Source: Mactra quadrangularis (Eukaryota; Mollusca; Bivalvia; Venerida; Mactridae). From it: a stretch of 64,000 nucleotides of DNA. The stretch covers positions 36,197,267 to 36,261,266 of the forward strand of contig CM046308.1 in NCBI GenBank assembly GCA_025267735.1, read 5' to 3'. The notes under the pieces are model-generated. The model did no database searches. It saw only the letters and a list, made by a program, of their open reading frames with translations, and was not told the origin of the DNA. Positions 23,041-36,182 of the stretch are shown one piece after another (position 1 is the first letter of the stretch; the number at the start of each line of letters is the position of its first letter). Position numbers and translations under genes: made by a program.

Positions 23041-23328
23041 ACGAAAGACCGGTAGTGCCATTTCAACTTCATGATTTCCCGACTTCAACTTCAAGAATTC
23101 ACATTTTTAACTTGTTTTCAACATACGGAATTCACGATTTCAGCTTCATAAATTCACGATTTCAACTTCATGAATTCACGATTCAGTTGAAATAGTGAAT
23201 TCATGAAGTTGAAATCGTGAATTCGTGAACTTGAATTCCTGGAGTTGAATTCCTGAAGTTGAAATCGTGAATTCATGAAGATGAAATCGGGAATTCGTGA
23301 AGTTGAAATGGCCCTACCGGTCTTTCGT
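23041..23328. mobile_element. Foldback element with tandem-repeat arms (288 bp)
   Basis: ACGAAAGACCGGTAG at the left and its complement at the right. Both arms are arrays of a unit of about 21 bp (GAATTCATGAAGTTGAAATC and its complement), so nearly the whole element is palindromic. Confidence 0.85.
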
Positions 23329-24161
23329 AATTATGACCTGCCTGTTTAAAACTACGCTGACAAAGTTAATAAACGTTAATACAATCTGTCACCCATCCCA
23401 ATTCAGCCAAAAGAGTAATTTAAACTATGTAACACATCTATGGATGGTTTGATCGATTCAAATCAATACTTCAAAATAACATATTTAGGTACTATATTAT
23501 GTAACCCCCAATGTGAATTCATTATTAAGCTTGGGCAGCTGATAAGGGGCTTAATGATAGACGTGAAAAAAAATAACGATCAATTCTAAACAACTATGAA
23601 TCAAGTTTACGACCTTTCAATTTCCCTTGAGATGTGCCATTTGTTCTTTTTTGGTTGATAGCCCGCCCAGTAGTTTGGTTTGAATATAGCCATAAAACAT
23701 TTCCATGTTCACACACGTATTTAGAATTACAAATAATCATTAAATGCAAATGAACTGCCATTTTTCAGAGTTTAGAATGCATATAGGAGTTCAAACGTGT
23801 GCTTGCATAAGCCTGTCAGAATAAACATAGGTATTCCTGTCTACGAAACTAGTGGGTGTCCGGTTGCCCGGGACAACTTCTTGTTAGTTCTGGCAACCAA
23901 CAATTTCTTTATTGCAACGAAAATTCTGCAAATGAGATATAGTGCTTGCTCTTTAAATAATCTGTTGGGACAACCATTTTCATAACCTAATTTCGTAAAC
24001 TGGATATTCTGTCTAAAAAAGGTAATAACATATTCACTCCATCGAAAATTTAGCCAGTATATTCATGTTTGTATTAATATTCATTCAACTGATAAACTTC
24101 GTATTTGATTTGCCCTTTATATATTTAGAGTTAATCAACAAATCAAAAATCAATGTTTTAA

Positions 24162-24169
24162 TATTATTA

Positions 24170-24236
<67 letters not shown>
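24162..24236. repeat. (ATT)n microsatellite
   Basis: About 23 uninterrupted ATT units after one imperfect unit. Confidence 0.95.
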
Positions 24237-24237
<1 letters not shown>

Positions 24238-25101
24238 AATGTGACCATTGGCTTAATTTCAAAAATAAAGAACAAATTATGAATGCTTTAATTTCAATGT
24301 TTATCACATTTCATCATCAAATATATACCGCGTTGCAGTAGATTGCATTTCATCTTCCAATTAATATTAAGGCAATGGGCGCTAAATATGATGAAAAAAA
24401 AGAAAAAGTCAAACTATTTTGAGATCTTATTTCATAAAGTGCATAGAATCACTTACTTATTCTTTGTCGATTTCTATAGAAATTAATAAGAATAAAATAA
24501 ATCCATTGAAATTGGAAAACAATCCCGTCAGATCGTCCTCACACCTTGTACCACAGTGTTGGTACAGATCAAGAATAAAAATATCTTCACTTCAAAATGT
24601 AAGAAGCGTTTAAAAACTCGTTCGGATGATAGATCGTTTCTTTTCGCTGAATATAATTTAAACACGTTTCATTTGACCAATAAATTTCCACTTGAATCTA
24701 TAAAGGAAAATATATTTAGTATATATAGTGTTTAGGCCAGCGTCTGAAGTTGACAACCGTTGACAAGAAATCAACTTTTTTTGCTTATAAGAGGAAAACC
24801 CTAACTTTAAGAGCGGCGTGATAAGGTAGACGCAATTACATACGTAACAATATTTGTTCTGCAGTATTTGTCATATATAAAAAAGGTGTTTTGTCACCAC
24901 TAATTTGACATTTATTACTATTCAATTTTCACGACAATTTAAAAGCATTTAAAGCTTAATAAATGAGGCAAACAGTTTGTTCATTAGTTAATATTATATT
25001 GTGGTATATTATAAAAAAATTGTGATGGTAATTTAAATTATGAAATGATGCGGTCAACGACTTAAGGATTGTTTGCATTCAGTTATTTTGTTCGGACTTA
25101 C

Positions 25102-25168
25102 GTGATGAGGTACTCATCTTGTTCGATCTGGTAGAATCTTGGAGGCCACAGTTTGTGTAAAATTTTCC
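25102..25168 (-). other. Putative upstream (5' UTR or alternative first-coding) exon of the VWA/TSP1 gene
   Basis: This 67-base segment lies between a good acceptor (TTATGGAACAG) and donor (CAC/GTAAG) on the minus strand, upstream of the exon with the initiator ATG. It shares a 15-base core, ACCAG[A/T]TCGAACAAG, with the micro-exon at 17909-17944, and both read SNK in one frame. It could be a 5' non-coding exon, a duplicated micro-exon, or chance. Confidence 0.25.
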
Positions 25169-25599
25169 CTGTTCCATAAAGATAATATAAATACTACATT
25201 TACACTAGATTTATGTATTTCCATGTTTTTAAGGCATATACATCGAAAATGATTATTCAAGTATTAACATGACATGGTTGGTCAGCAATTTGCCATTACA
25301 AGTTTGTTGTTCGGCGAGCTACCCGCCTTACTATCTTTTCTGAGACACTCTTTCATCAGTTCTCGCTTTCTCTTTCATGAGGAGATGGCAACTTCTTTAT
25401 GTAGGGAGGCAAATCGTCAGCACATGGATTGCCCGGACTGGTATTCGAACCAGTGCACTATGACCGCAGCTTCAAGTGATGTAGGTGGTGAGTTGTCATT
25501 ACAATGCTTATGATAATAATGGTATTGAAGGCGACAAGAAGTTTGATGCTATGATACGGATAGGGATGGTGGTGTTGCTGATAACAATAATTGTGATGA

Positions 25600-25625
25600 T
25601 AATGGAGGTGATGATAATAAAGTTA

Positions 25626-25667
<42 letters not shown>

Positions 25668-25920
25668 GTGATGGTGGTGGTGGTGATAATGGTGATGATG
25701 ATGGTGGTGGTGATGGTGGTGGTGGTGATAATGGTGATGATGATGGTGGTGATGATAATGATGCTGATAATTATTATGATAATAACGGTGATGCTAAAAG
25801 TGATGATAAAAATGATGATGGTGGTGAATGTGATCATTATGATGATGGCGATGATAATAATGATGATGATGATGAAAATGATTATAAAGTTAACGATTAT
25901 AATGATGGCAATATTAATAT
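25600..25920. repeat. Compound GAT/GGT trinucleotide array
   Basis: A pure GAT run at about 25627-25665 is followed by GGT/GAT mixtures and decayed flanks. Its poly-Met/Val and poly-Ile/Thr reading frames are by-products of the repeat. Confidence 0.95.
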
Positions 25921-27203
25921 AAGAAGTTTAAAATGACACACGCCATTATTTGTAAGCATACTATTCAATAGAGGACAATGCTCGTTGATTGTTATTTCAT
26001 TCATTAATCATTTACAATTGTTTGTTATGTTTTCACGTCAGATTAAAAGACCCCTAATTAGCTTATTACATGATTAAATGAATCATTAACATATTCTCTA
26101 AACTGACATGTTATCATGACACTCATGCGTCATAACATTACTTCATGAAGTAAATATCAGCCGTACATTCAACTTTAATGTCTTTCGATGTCTATCAATG
26201 TAGATACCGTTTCAAAACGACATTTGTTTAAACGGACTGTTTTTTAATACCATTACCACCATTGCTAAACGAATTTGGCTCAAACGTCAAAACGAAAGTA
26301 GCGTAAAACAGAATTGTCCAGGATAGCTGTACATACGTGTATATATAGGCAAACGGTTGCAGCTAACAGATTGGTCGCATCGCTTTGTTACCGCTCAGAG
26401 AAAGCCATTATTATCTACCGTTAAGTTTAATTGAACGCAAGGCATGTCAACATTATTTTGCAATTTTATAATCCTCATGATCATTGTAATCATTTAAACA
26501 TGTCCTACGCAGAATTGTGGTTAAGTAAATCATTATTTATGAACAGTCTGAAATCATTACTTCCCTTTGAAGCTTCTGAGCGACGACACAAACGAGGCAT
26601 GCCCAATTTTTGCAGACAAAAATGTATTCGAGATTTGTTGTTTCGTACGCAATATTTAATTGTGTTGCTCTTTTGTACATAAATGAGTGATGTCTGTATT
26701 AAAGAAGGGAACCGATAATGAGAAACTAATGAGCACAACGATGATCATAGATAAGGTTTTTTGTTTTTGTTTTTTTGCATCAGAATATATATGCATGCAT
26801 TATATCAGTATATTTTGACATAATATGAACTTTAAATGTACATGAAACATGTTTTATGGTCGCCATTTAAAAAAAATCTTCAATGCTTATGATCGCCATT
26901 TTAACGTTTATCACAAGCAATTTTTTTGAAATCTCATATGCTTACGGAGACGTTGTTAGCTATAGATTACTTGTTTTTAAATATCCATATAACATGAACT
27001 TTAAAGTTGTGTGGTATTTTCTACCCGGTACAGGAACTAAGCTACAGCACAATCATCACAAAATGTGATCGATCTAGATAGAAGAAACATTTTATAGTAT
27101 AGTTTATTAAGAAAAAGGCAATATGTCTAACCTTCTACATTATGTTCAACAAATTTCAATTGCCAGTGACATACAATATAATACAAATTATACAAAAGGG
27201 TTA

Positions 27204-27554
27204 TGCTACAGTCCCATAAACATAAATATAGCCGTGAGGGCACCGTACGGGCGCTGTGCGATCAAGCTCCACAAGGACCCGTACGAACTCCTGCGTGCCC
27301 GTACGGACTGTTATGGTTTTATCAGGGTCCGTAAGATGAGCCCAGGATACACGTATCAGTTTCAAAGTCAAATCCTGAACAAAATCGTGGCCAAGTATGG
27401 ATTAAACTAGCATATCTTCCAGCTATGGCTCCGTACCGGGTGTGTTGTTTTGTACCATGTGCGTACCGTCAACTTAATACGAAAGGCTTCCCACGGCCTA
27501 CGACTGTCTGCACTACGGGTCCGCAACAAGCCACGATTTTATGGGACTGAGGCA
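27204..27554 (+). mobile_element. Harbinger-like MITE B, copy 2 (351 bp)
   Basis: Inverse copy of 18126-18476 with identical length, flanked by TTA (27201-27203, 27555-27557). The two copies are clearly diverged, so both insertions are old. Confidence 0.85.
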
Positions 27555-27896
27555 TTACAAACACATATCAGGAAAAGCAACAGTCATAAACACATACATT
27601 CCACAAAGCCAAGAGGCAACACTGGAGATGTTTTGACATTAAAAAACATATACGAAAATCAGAACTTACATGTAATTCGGTTTCCGCTTTGAAACGGACA
27701 GTGGATAATTAGTTGCCGATGGGATTTAAACCAGGTTCTAGGGTACACAAGCCTTAAACTTTTATGCAATATTTGTTATTGTCTGCACCTAATGCTATGT
27801 ACCTTAAGTATACTTATAATACGAATATACCACAATATTAAACAACTTCAAAATGGAACTGATGCAATGAGGACAAAGCCTAGTGGAAGAATGCGT

Positions 27897-27980
27897 TTTA
27901 ATTTAAGTGACCGGTCCTTTGTTTCCAGGATAACTTTCAAAAGTGTGTTCTTGGTTTCTTACAGAACCGGTTACTTAAAA
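27897..27980. repeat. Imperfect inverted repeat
   Basis: ATTTAAGTGACCGGTCC and AACCGGTTACTTAAAA, with a shared GTTTCC/GGTTTC pair inside. May be a small foldback element. Confidence 0.5.
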
Positions 27981-28044
27981 AAGGCACGTGAAACCAAATT
28001 CATTTACCAAGTTAACAACTGTAGCAACTGAAAACTTAATTGTG

Positions 28045-28518
28045 TAGGGGTGTAACGGTTAAATGATATACCGGTTAATATTGCAATACTAATTCTGACG
28101 GTTTTTTACCGGTTCGTATTTTCATTAACCGGTTTTTGTAGTTGCATGCCGTACTGATTGATTTTATCAGCGTCTGAATTCAAATATTCAAATAAATGTT
28201 AAAATGTGTTGAAAAACTTGAAATAATTTTATAGCGTTTTATAACAATAAACATTTCATTAAATGAGAGAATAATTCTCTTTAAAAGTTCGTTTCAAAAC
28301 ATGCATTTTCTAACATATAATCCATTTTATTCAAGTCATCCAAATATTTTATAAGAAATCTTTTGAAAATACACATATACGTGTTACAAATGCAATGCAT
28401 GAGCATTAATTTATGCTTGTTTACTAAAAAACCGATACATATTGCAATGTATTGCAATACGGGTTTTGAATATTGCAATATATTGCAATACGGTTTTTAC
28501 CGTATTGTTACACACCTA
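28045..28518 (+). mobile_element. hAT-type MITE, copy 1 (474 bp)
   Basis: Starts TAGGGGTGTAACGGTTAA and ends ATTGTTACACACCTA. The subterminal regions carry ACCGGTT motifs on one side and repeated TATTGCAATATATTGCAATA on the other. Same family as 36183-36632 and 60882-61353. The flanking target duplication is not clear here. Confidence 0.8.
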
Positions 28519-29006
28519 TATTGTTTTGTATATAAATGACTAGTTAACGCAGTGCAGTGATAAATCTGTATATGAATTGTTGACAACATACAACTGAGTT
28601 TAAAACAATATATTATTATACTAAAATTATTAATGCACTAGTATATCATAGCTACTGTTCTAAATTGATGTTCAAATATCATCAAACACAAAACATTTAA
28701 CAAAACAAACGTTAAGCACCTATAAAACACATTTTTATGCACGCTCATAATCTTTATGCACATTTTATTCAAATATAAAATATATTGTCTTAAAAAATAG
28801 TTGATATAGCGATAGCTAGGATTTTAACTTGAATTATGAACATAATGGTCTTCATTCATATGAATTGATTTGGTGGAAAGGTTTTGAAGATTATATCTGA
28901 CTTTTTATAACAGTGGGAAGAAACTTAAAATTAACCAAAGTTGATATTTGCTACCACTTAGATTATTTTTGTATCTTCCTTTTTATAACAAAAGTTTTAA
29001 CATCTT

Positions 29007-29225
29007 CATTCATTTTTTAACGTCGTATTCAACACATATTTAGGTCATATATACGACGGCCAGCTCTTCCTACTATAGGTTTCCAGGACACTTTTCTATT
29101 ACCAGTACTAACTTACCCTACCACGACAACTCATGTATAGGGTATGACCTACCGCGACCGGGCTCGAACCTGCGATCTCCGGATTCGAAGTCAGACATGC
29201 TAACCACTACGCCACGGCCGCGGCT
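29007..29225 (-). mobile_element. tRNA-derived SINE family A, copy 2
   Basis: Reverse orientation, full tRNA-like head ending at 29225. Bordered by AACATCTT on both sides (28999-29006 and after 29225), a plausible target duplication. Confidence 0.85.
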
Positions 29226-29689
29226 AAACATCTTTAACCGTCTCCTTTTTGGTTTTTTTTGGCTGTTTGGTCGGTCTGAATTTTGGCTGATAGGTTTGCT
29301 TATATCTTCTTCTAAACAACGATCATTAACATTTGATAATTTTGGAATATTTTTCTGTTATTATTTTTCCGTTTCATTGGCGGAGTGGTTATGGCCACTG
29401 TCTTTAAATTCCTGGAAGCTTTTACTGATAGATGGTAATTGTTTCCGGCTCAGCACCGGACTAAGGTTCTTCCTGTGAGAAAGTATGCAGTAAATTAATG
29501 CGGACGGGTGTCTATCTATTACTGGGAAGTCCGAGAAGCGAAGGATACATGTTCCGTCTGGATATACATGTAGCTAATTTGTAATATTGACAGATGAAAT
29601 GAGAAGATTTAAAAAAAAAACGCAACAAACCAAAACTGATCCTTGTTCATCTCAACAGCAAAGCAAAAAAAAACATTGGCAGGTAAAGT

Positions 29690-29791
29690 GTGTACATGCC
29701 ATTTGTGGAACAGTCTGCCACAAAATGTGAGGGATATCAAATACGGTTCTTCATTAAAAGTAAATTAAAACAACATTTTTTAATGCAGTAG
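29690..29791 (+). pseudogene. LINE ORF2 C-terminal remnant
   Basis: Reads CTCHLWNSLPQNVRDIK and, after a one-base frameshift, FIKSKLKQHFLMQ and TAG. The LWNSLP..VR....FK.KLK..L pattern is the usual C-terminus of non-LTR retrotransposon reverse transcriptases. The following A+T-rich 400 bp is probably its 3' UTR. Confidence 0.65.
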
Positions 29792-30282
29792 ATTTCTAAA
29801 ATATAATTATTATTGTTAAAATAGATAGTTTATTTCAATTTTTTTTTCTTAGTCATATTTTTACTTTGTTTAATGTAAAGTTGGACTTATACTCCATTCA
29901 TATTTTAATCGTAATTTTTAATTTACATATGTAATACCATTTATGTATTTTACATGCATATTTTCCTGTGATATTATTTATAATTATTTATGATATAACT
30001 ATTTACTTAAATTCTATAATTTTTTCTTTGTCACACAACAATACATATAAGGACCACAATGGAAATAAGGGAATATATTTACTCTTTTTTTTAGTCATCC
30101 TTTCTATATAATGTTGGTTGACATGGCTGTATAAATCCATGCACGTGTTGTTTATATAATATTATGTATGTTTTTATGTAATTGTCATGTTTATTATCAC
30201 ATTTTATAAAAAAATAGATCTATCTATCTATGTATGAAAGTTACTTAAGATTTTAGAACATATAAACATAACGCTATAAGTA

Positions 30283-30653
30283 CAGTACCCACCAAAAGAT
30301 TGGAGACATTTTCATTTTGTAAGCCTTTTACATAGGTTTTGGCAAAAATTTGATTACCGTTTATTTTGAAGTGCTTTTTAGTTTTGTTTATTTGTTTTTG
30401 TTATGGTACTATTTGTACTTGAGACTACCTAAGTAGTATAAAATCTATGTTATAAAAAATTACATCGAATTAGGCTTTGGATGCTTTGGGATGTCAGATG
30501 CTGAATCTTAAAAATGTGATACATTCAAGAAATTTGTTTTCATTTAACCATCAGACGTATTAAATATATTTAAAATGACAGTTCTACCGAAAGCAATGAA
30601 TGAAATTAAAGAATTTTTTTTAATTTCTTTTGTCTCCAAACTTTTGGTGGGTA
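30283..30653 (-). mobile_element. Tc1/mariner-type MITE, copy 2
   Basis: Starts CAGTACCCACCAAAAGATTGG after TA and ends with CCAAACTTTTGGTGGGTA; the terminal CTG is lost at the right. The interior aligns with 43396-43775 (ATTTTCA(T/C)TTTGTA(A/G)GCC) and, inverted, with 10991-11333. Confidence 0.85.
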
Positions 30654-31006
30654 TATCTGAAATAAACCCTTTATAACCATGCAAACTGTAAGTACATGAA
30701 AATGTTAACTAAAACAAAAAATCCTCAAGTTTATGAAGCAGGAAATTCATCAAAGTAAACTACACGTCTATTGTCTCTCTGTATGAAATGTAACCCTTGA
30801 CTCAAAAGCATGTTTTCATTTTTTCTTTTTTTTTATAATTTCTCGGAACGTCAGAATGAATAACGTCCTTACCAATGATAAGTTTTTTACAACGTGAGAA
30901 AAACAGGAACCTCAACCACAAATAGCGTGTTCATTTATAATTGATTTTTTTTAATTTTAAAGCAAATGGTTTTATTCATGAATTTTTTACGAGGCAAAAG
31001 ATGTCA

Positions 31007-31164
31007 CAGGCGCGTAGGAGCTGGGGCCGCGATTGCCGAGAGTTAATTTTTCATGACACATACTGAAAATACATTTACACAAAAATGCGACCGGCGGGAG
31101 AGGACACCCTTCCTGTACCCACTTCATCTGTGGTCCCAATATTCAGATCCTTCCTACGCGCCTG
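31007..31164. mobile_element. Small TIR element CAGGCGCGTAGGAG (158 bp)
   Basis: CAGGCGCGTAGGAG at the left and CTACGCGCCTG at the right. G+C-rich interior (CGACCGGCGGGAG). No clear target duplication. A CAGGCGCGTAGCTACC end also occurs at 62764. Confidence 0.55.
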
Positions 31165-33155
31165 TTTCACCTCTGTTAAAAACTAAAATTCATTAATAAA
31201 TATGTTGTGTTAGGTAATACAGTGATTAAACTTTATCATCGCTTTATTTTACTATTGCTTTTCAGACTGCTACATTGACAAGTCGTCGTTTTTTTTTTAA
31301 AAAAAATAGGAAAATCGTTGGTAGATTTTCAAAGTGTTTGCAAAAAGTATGAAACTTGCGTTGGAGATGTGATGCGCAGCAAATAATAGACACTTTCTGT
31401 TCGAGAAAGTGTCATAAAAACTTGACAATAATTAAAATGTTTACTGCTCTTTAAAATTCTGAGTCGATGCGGATTTTTACAGTTTTCTTCTTGAAACGGT
31501 AGCATTTGTGATGTTATAGTCACGTGGTATTGCCATCGTAATTTACAAATGTTTCTCATACAGGTCTCAATCAATCAGCAGGATTGATGCATGTTGTGTT
31601 TTATTAGTATTATAGATCTTACACTATACCTTCACTATAACTTCCCTAGATCATTAACCCCGTACATTTTGTTTAGGGCGATTTGTCTTAACCTTTGCAT
31701 AATTTATGAATGAAAGAAGCCAAAACAGACGCTAAGGGCGGCGTGTTTAACCTTTGCATATGAAATTAAAGAATTCAAACAGACCTGTCACAATGAAACA
31801 GTAAACAAATCATCAAAGACAAAATTTAATATTATAATATATAGATAGATGTATATTTAATGTCTCTATGATAAATAATGATAAGTTATGAGTTATTATC
31901 TATATAATTTATAATTTTATATTAACATATATGTAAGGAAGTAAAACAGGGAAACAATCTTGCCATTTGGCTGTTCAAATTTCCTCCCTAATTGTTCAAT
32001 ACAGATTTGAGTCACTATTTTTTATCTTTTGCGTTAAGATACGCTTATGTTTAATAGCTTTTTTGTCGAGAAGAAAATCATATTTCATATTTTGTAAACG
32101 TGAATCGCGAACCAACGATTTGGGAAGTGCTGAATACTTGTACTCGATTTACTGGTCGAGATCGCGAATATTCGAGTACTCGGATACTCGCAGCAGCCAT
32201 TAATGATAATTATAATGGTACAGTGGACCTAACAGTCGTCTAAAAATGAATGTCTCGTCATGAAGTTATGGTACCTAGATTAATATAACGAAGGGTCAGT
32301 GACTGATAAAACAAGGCGGAAAGTGTAGCATCTTGTCATTTTATTCTAGTTTTACGCCGTCATAAAGGTTGCAACATATGACAGACGCTATTGAAAGAAA
32401 ACAATACAAAGTATGAGTATCATTACGTCTAATTAAAGCCATTTTATATTGTTTGATCTCTCTTTCATGTTTGTCAAGTCAGAGACATTGGTTTTATTAT
32501 GTAATTATTTAGATATGGATGTTTGTAAAAATAAACAAACAACATTTACAAAGTTATTTGTCTCCTAATTCCTTCTTGTCATATGTAAGCTCACATAACA
32601 TTTCCTCTTGTCAATCAACTGATTTGTTTACTGTTTACCTTACAACCAATACGACTGTCTACATGCTGTGAGTGAAGTTGTAAACGCCAATGCGTCTAAT
32701 ACAGAGCAGGGATTCTATATAACAGGGATTTGTAACGAATTGCTTTTTTGAATTTTCTCGGTCGTCACTCTCTATAATTGGCTGAAGCAGGCTGTACAAA
32801 CTATTCCAGAGTTTAAAAACTTGATTTATGTTTTGTACATGTTTTCCATGCAACTTGTGAATGTTCTGTAAAGACGGTCGTAGAACATTTGTTTGCACCC
32901 AAGACTTAGATCTTCACATGAATATTGGACAAAGAATTCGATTTTCCTTTGTATAGAAAAATGTTGCCAGTTCCTTATTTTAGAGTATACGAAAACACTC
33001 ATTAGAGAAAAAGGACCACGGGGAGTTGGTGATGAAACTAATCAAATTAAAATAGCGCTGAAAAAAACAGCAAATAAATACAAAAGTAACAGAGAAACAA
33101 TAAAGACACATGTTTACAGAGAAATTGTAGCTGAAGTTGTTTTTAAATTACGATG

Positions 33156-33205
33156 TACATCAAGAATATAGTTTTTAATATACATCAAGAATATAGTTTT
33201 TAATA
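33156..33205. repeat. Perfect 25-bp tandem duplication
   Basis: TACATCAAGAATATAGTTTT then TAATA occurs twice without a mismatch, suggesting a recent slippage or repair event. Confidence 0.9.
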
Positions 33206-33630
33206 TATAATTAGATAAATGCCGTGATAAAATATAACAAAACAAGTCATTTCTTGTTAGTCATTCGCTAATCACCTTTCAGTGACAAATATAAGTTTTC
33301 TATATGAGGAGGCGTCGACATACACACTTGGTAAAAACTGGCTATGTAAAACAGTAGAAAGTTTCGTAGTTTTCGCTGTTAAATTATGAGTTTGTAGCAT
33401 GTTTTATGTAATATGAGATACATTTATGATGCAAAAATGTTCTCTAAATTTAATATCACATTCAAGTTTTTTTTTGTAAAACCTTGACTGACACAAGACG
33501 CGTGTGGTGAAAGAGCTATGTCTATATCAATCCCGTCGTACCTTGCAGTGTCACATTTCCGGCGATCTCGAGCAAGATTTTAAAATTTATGCAATCGTAC
33601 TTGCGTCAATGAGGAGATTTATTTACGTCC

Positions 33631-33830
33631 AAACCCATAATGCATTATTATGTAGCAATCCAAGAATGCAAAATTATAATGAATCCCAGAATGCAATATT
33701 ATAATGAATCCTAGAATGCAAAATTATAATTAATCCCAGAATGCAATATCATAATGAATCCCAGAATGCAATATTTTGAAGCAATCCCATAATGCAATAT
33801 TATGAAGCAATCCCAGAATGCAATATTATA
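33631..33830. repeat. 25-bp minisatellite, about 8 units
   Basis: Unit AATCCCAGAATGCAATATTATAATG with variants; the last three units read GAAGC instead of TAATG at the junction. Confidence 0.9.
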
Positions 33831-36182
33831 GACTCAATCTTAGGCTAACTTATGCAATCGTAGTCTGATTTATCAAACAACTATATACATTCATCTTATT
33901 ATGGTTTAACAAAAACTAAAGTTGATTTACAAAAACGCCTGTTCAGACAGCATACATTCATCTTTTCTGTATGTACGCATGCAGTTGTACATAAGTTATG
34001 TGGTAACTTGGTCAATAAACAAAGTGATACAAGGAATAAACGTAGATTTACAATGTCATGAGTTCATTGTAAACATTTATATGGATACAGAACGCCTATT
34101 GTATCAGTAATTTTGATAGATCATTTCAAAGTCAGAAGGTTAAATACTCAGTTTATTATTATTGTTTTATTATACACTATCAAAGTATATTTTATTTTTT
34201 CATGGCATTTATAAGTTGAGAAAGTCTTGTCATACGTTACGTCAATTTTGTGGCTAGTTGCGAAACTATTGTAACTTGGTGTAAATTTAACTCAAAATGC
34301 TACTAGTCATGCTCCAAGCTTAATTTTGAAGTTTTTTTTCTATTTCAATTACCATTGTTTTAAATGTGACCAGGAAATAGATTTTTAGGCAAGGAGATAG
34401 AAGTACGATGTGTAATGTAGAACGTGGTGTGTGGTTGAAGATATTTAAGAGAATGAAACAATGTTGAACATGAAACAAAATGTCATACATTGTGGATGAG
34501 ATATGTAATTGACATTAATCTATATCACTTAATGAAGCAGTCCCATTGGTTGATACAAAAGCGGCGGTGTACATTCGAAACTCCTAGGCCTTTTTAAATT
34601 CGAATAACAATTAATAATTCAATGAATTGTAGAGGTGTTCAGAAGGGGTCGTGCACTTGGCATCTGCAATTTTAAATGTTAGTAGCTAAGATAATAAATT
34701 CAGAAAATACGCTATTGCAATTGTATTTTTATTTATCTGCATTCTTCAAATGATTGTAAATGTGATGTATTGATCTTCATTTTCAATCTTTAAATGACGA
34801 CAACAATAACCACTTCTGTTAAAAGCTCACTTATTCAAAGAACAGAAAAGAGTTCCAAAGAATGCTAATACAGTGATGTATACACATGGTCAAATCGGGG
34901 CACCATCTATTGAGATCTGTCTAATTAGGTTTCCTGGACTAAATTACTGGTACTTGTTTATTTTTGAAGAGGTTGAGTGAGGAGATCTTCATTTCTTTTG
35001 ATGAATTTTAGACAAAATAGAAAATGATAAATCAATACAATTTCTGAAAGAATCAAACATACAAATATATAAACAAACTGAATAATTACATTCGGTTGGT
35101 TTGGTTTAATTTCATGATGCATCCATAAAAGTTAATTAATATAATGGCGGCATATGGCGACAAGACGACCAACTCGCTGTCCCTGGACAGTCCAAATATT
35201 TAAGTTATTTAGTTTTCAACCGCTTTTATAGGAGAGAAAGAGGCTGACACTTTCTTCCCTTGACACGAGTGTAAGACGGAGAATGATTAACAAGGGTATT
35301 TAATCACCAAAGTCTATGACGTTACGTAGGTTCCGCCTATATTGATTTCAATGGTCTTATAATCAGTATATTTTGAAGATTTTCTAAATTATTTCCTAAG
35401 CCACAACAAATTGATCATATGTTCTATGGATTCGCCCGCACCTTAATTTTGACGGTTTTTACAAAAAATATTTTTATTTCCTCGCTCGCTCATAAAAATT
35501 TGGTCAAACCGCTATATAAAGCAAGTGAATAAAAACTTTTTAAATTTTTTTTCTTCGCTCACTCGCCCCATTTTTTCCCAGAAAAATCTGTAGAACATAT
35601 CATCCGAACTTGTTATGGCCCTACATCATAATTATGAAGTATTTGAAAAAAATCAAAAATTCATATTACCAAGCGAATTTCCTAGTCATCAATTTCTATA
35701 ATTTTAGTTCGTTTATCTTCAAACTCATTTAAAAATAATCTGTCATAAATGAATTGTTTATATATATATACGGTGCACTTCATCATAATCAAAAATAAAA
35801 ATAAAATAATGTAATTAGTTTATCTCCAATACTCGTTAGTTCAACAAAACCCCAGTGTCATGTTGCTCAGTACTGATATAGTGTGATCTATGAACGACAT
35901 GATCGGAAACTCTCGCAACACAAGTACACTATGTATGTACAACATCGCCCTCCTACAACTGATTCTAATTCATGTAGGGCAGTTGTCAATCACTGACGGA
36001 AGTATACGGCTTATAGCTGTAGACGGCTAAATTTCAGAGTTTAAGCATTTCCAGGAACAGTGATTAGGTTGACGTGACCGCCTATACAATGTGTTGCTAC
36101 GGTGTTAAACTCAACCAAAAACAAATATTTACAATATTGATGGACAAGCGCAAAACTATAGTGCCTAACTACATGTAAATAT

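Larger units (their letters stand above)
19829..25101. other. Upstream intron or flank of the VWA/TSP1 gene
   Basis: A local duplication (ATGTAGAA.AGT.TAAGTCTG.GATTGAAAA at 19842 and 19940), repeat copies at 20085 and 20755, SINE A at 22606, the foldback element at 23041 and (ATT)n at 24162. No promoter could be identified. Confidence 0.6.

Noticed and set aside
25485..25922. 145-residue ORF rich in Met and Val (and its minus-strand Ile/Thr counterpart)
   Set aside because: Both frames are translations of a GAT/GGT trinucleotide array; no non-repetitive protein segment.
32659..32898. Minus-strand ORF containing KLWNSLYSLLQPI, considered as a reverse-transcriptase tail
   Set aside because: Only a short LWNSL resemblance; the rest does not follow the LINE C-terminal pattern, so no assignment was made.
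33631..33830. CRISPR-like regular repeats
   Set aside because: Contiguous minisatellite without spacers in a eukaryotic genome.
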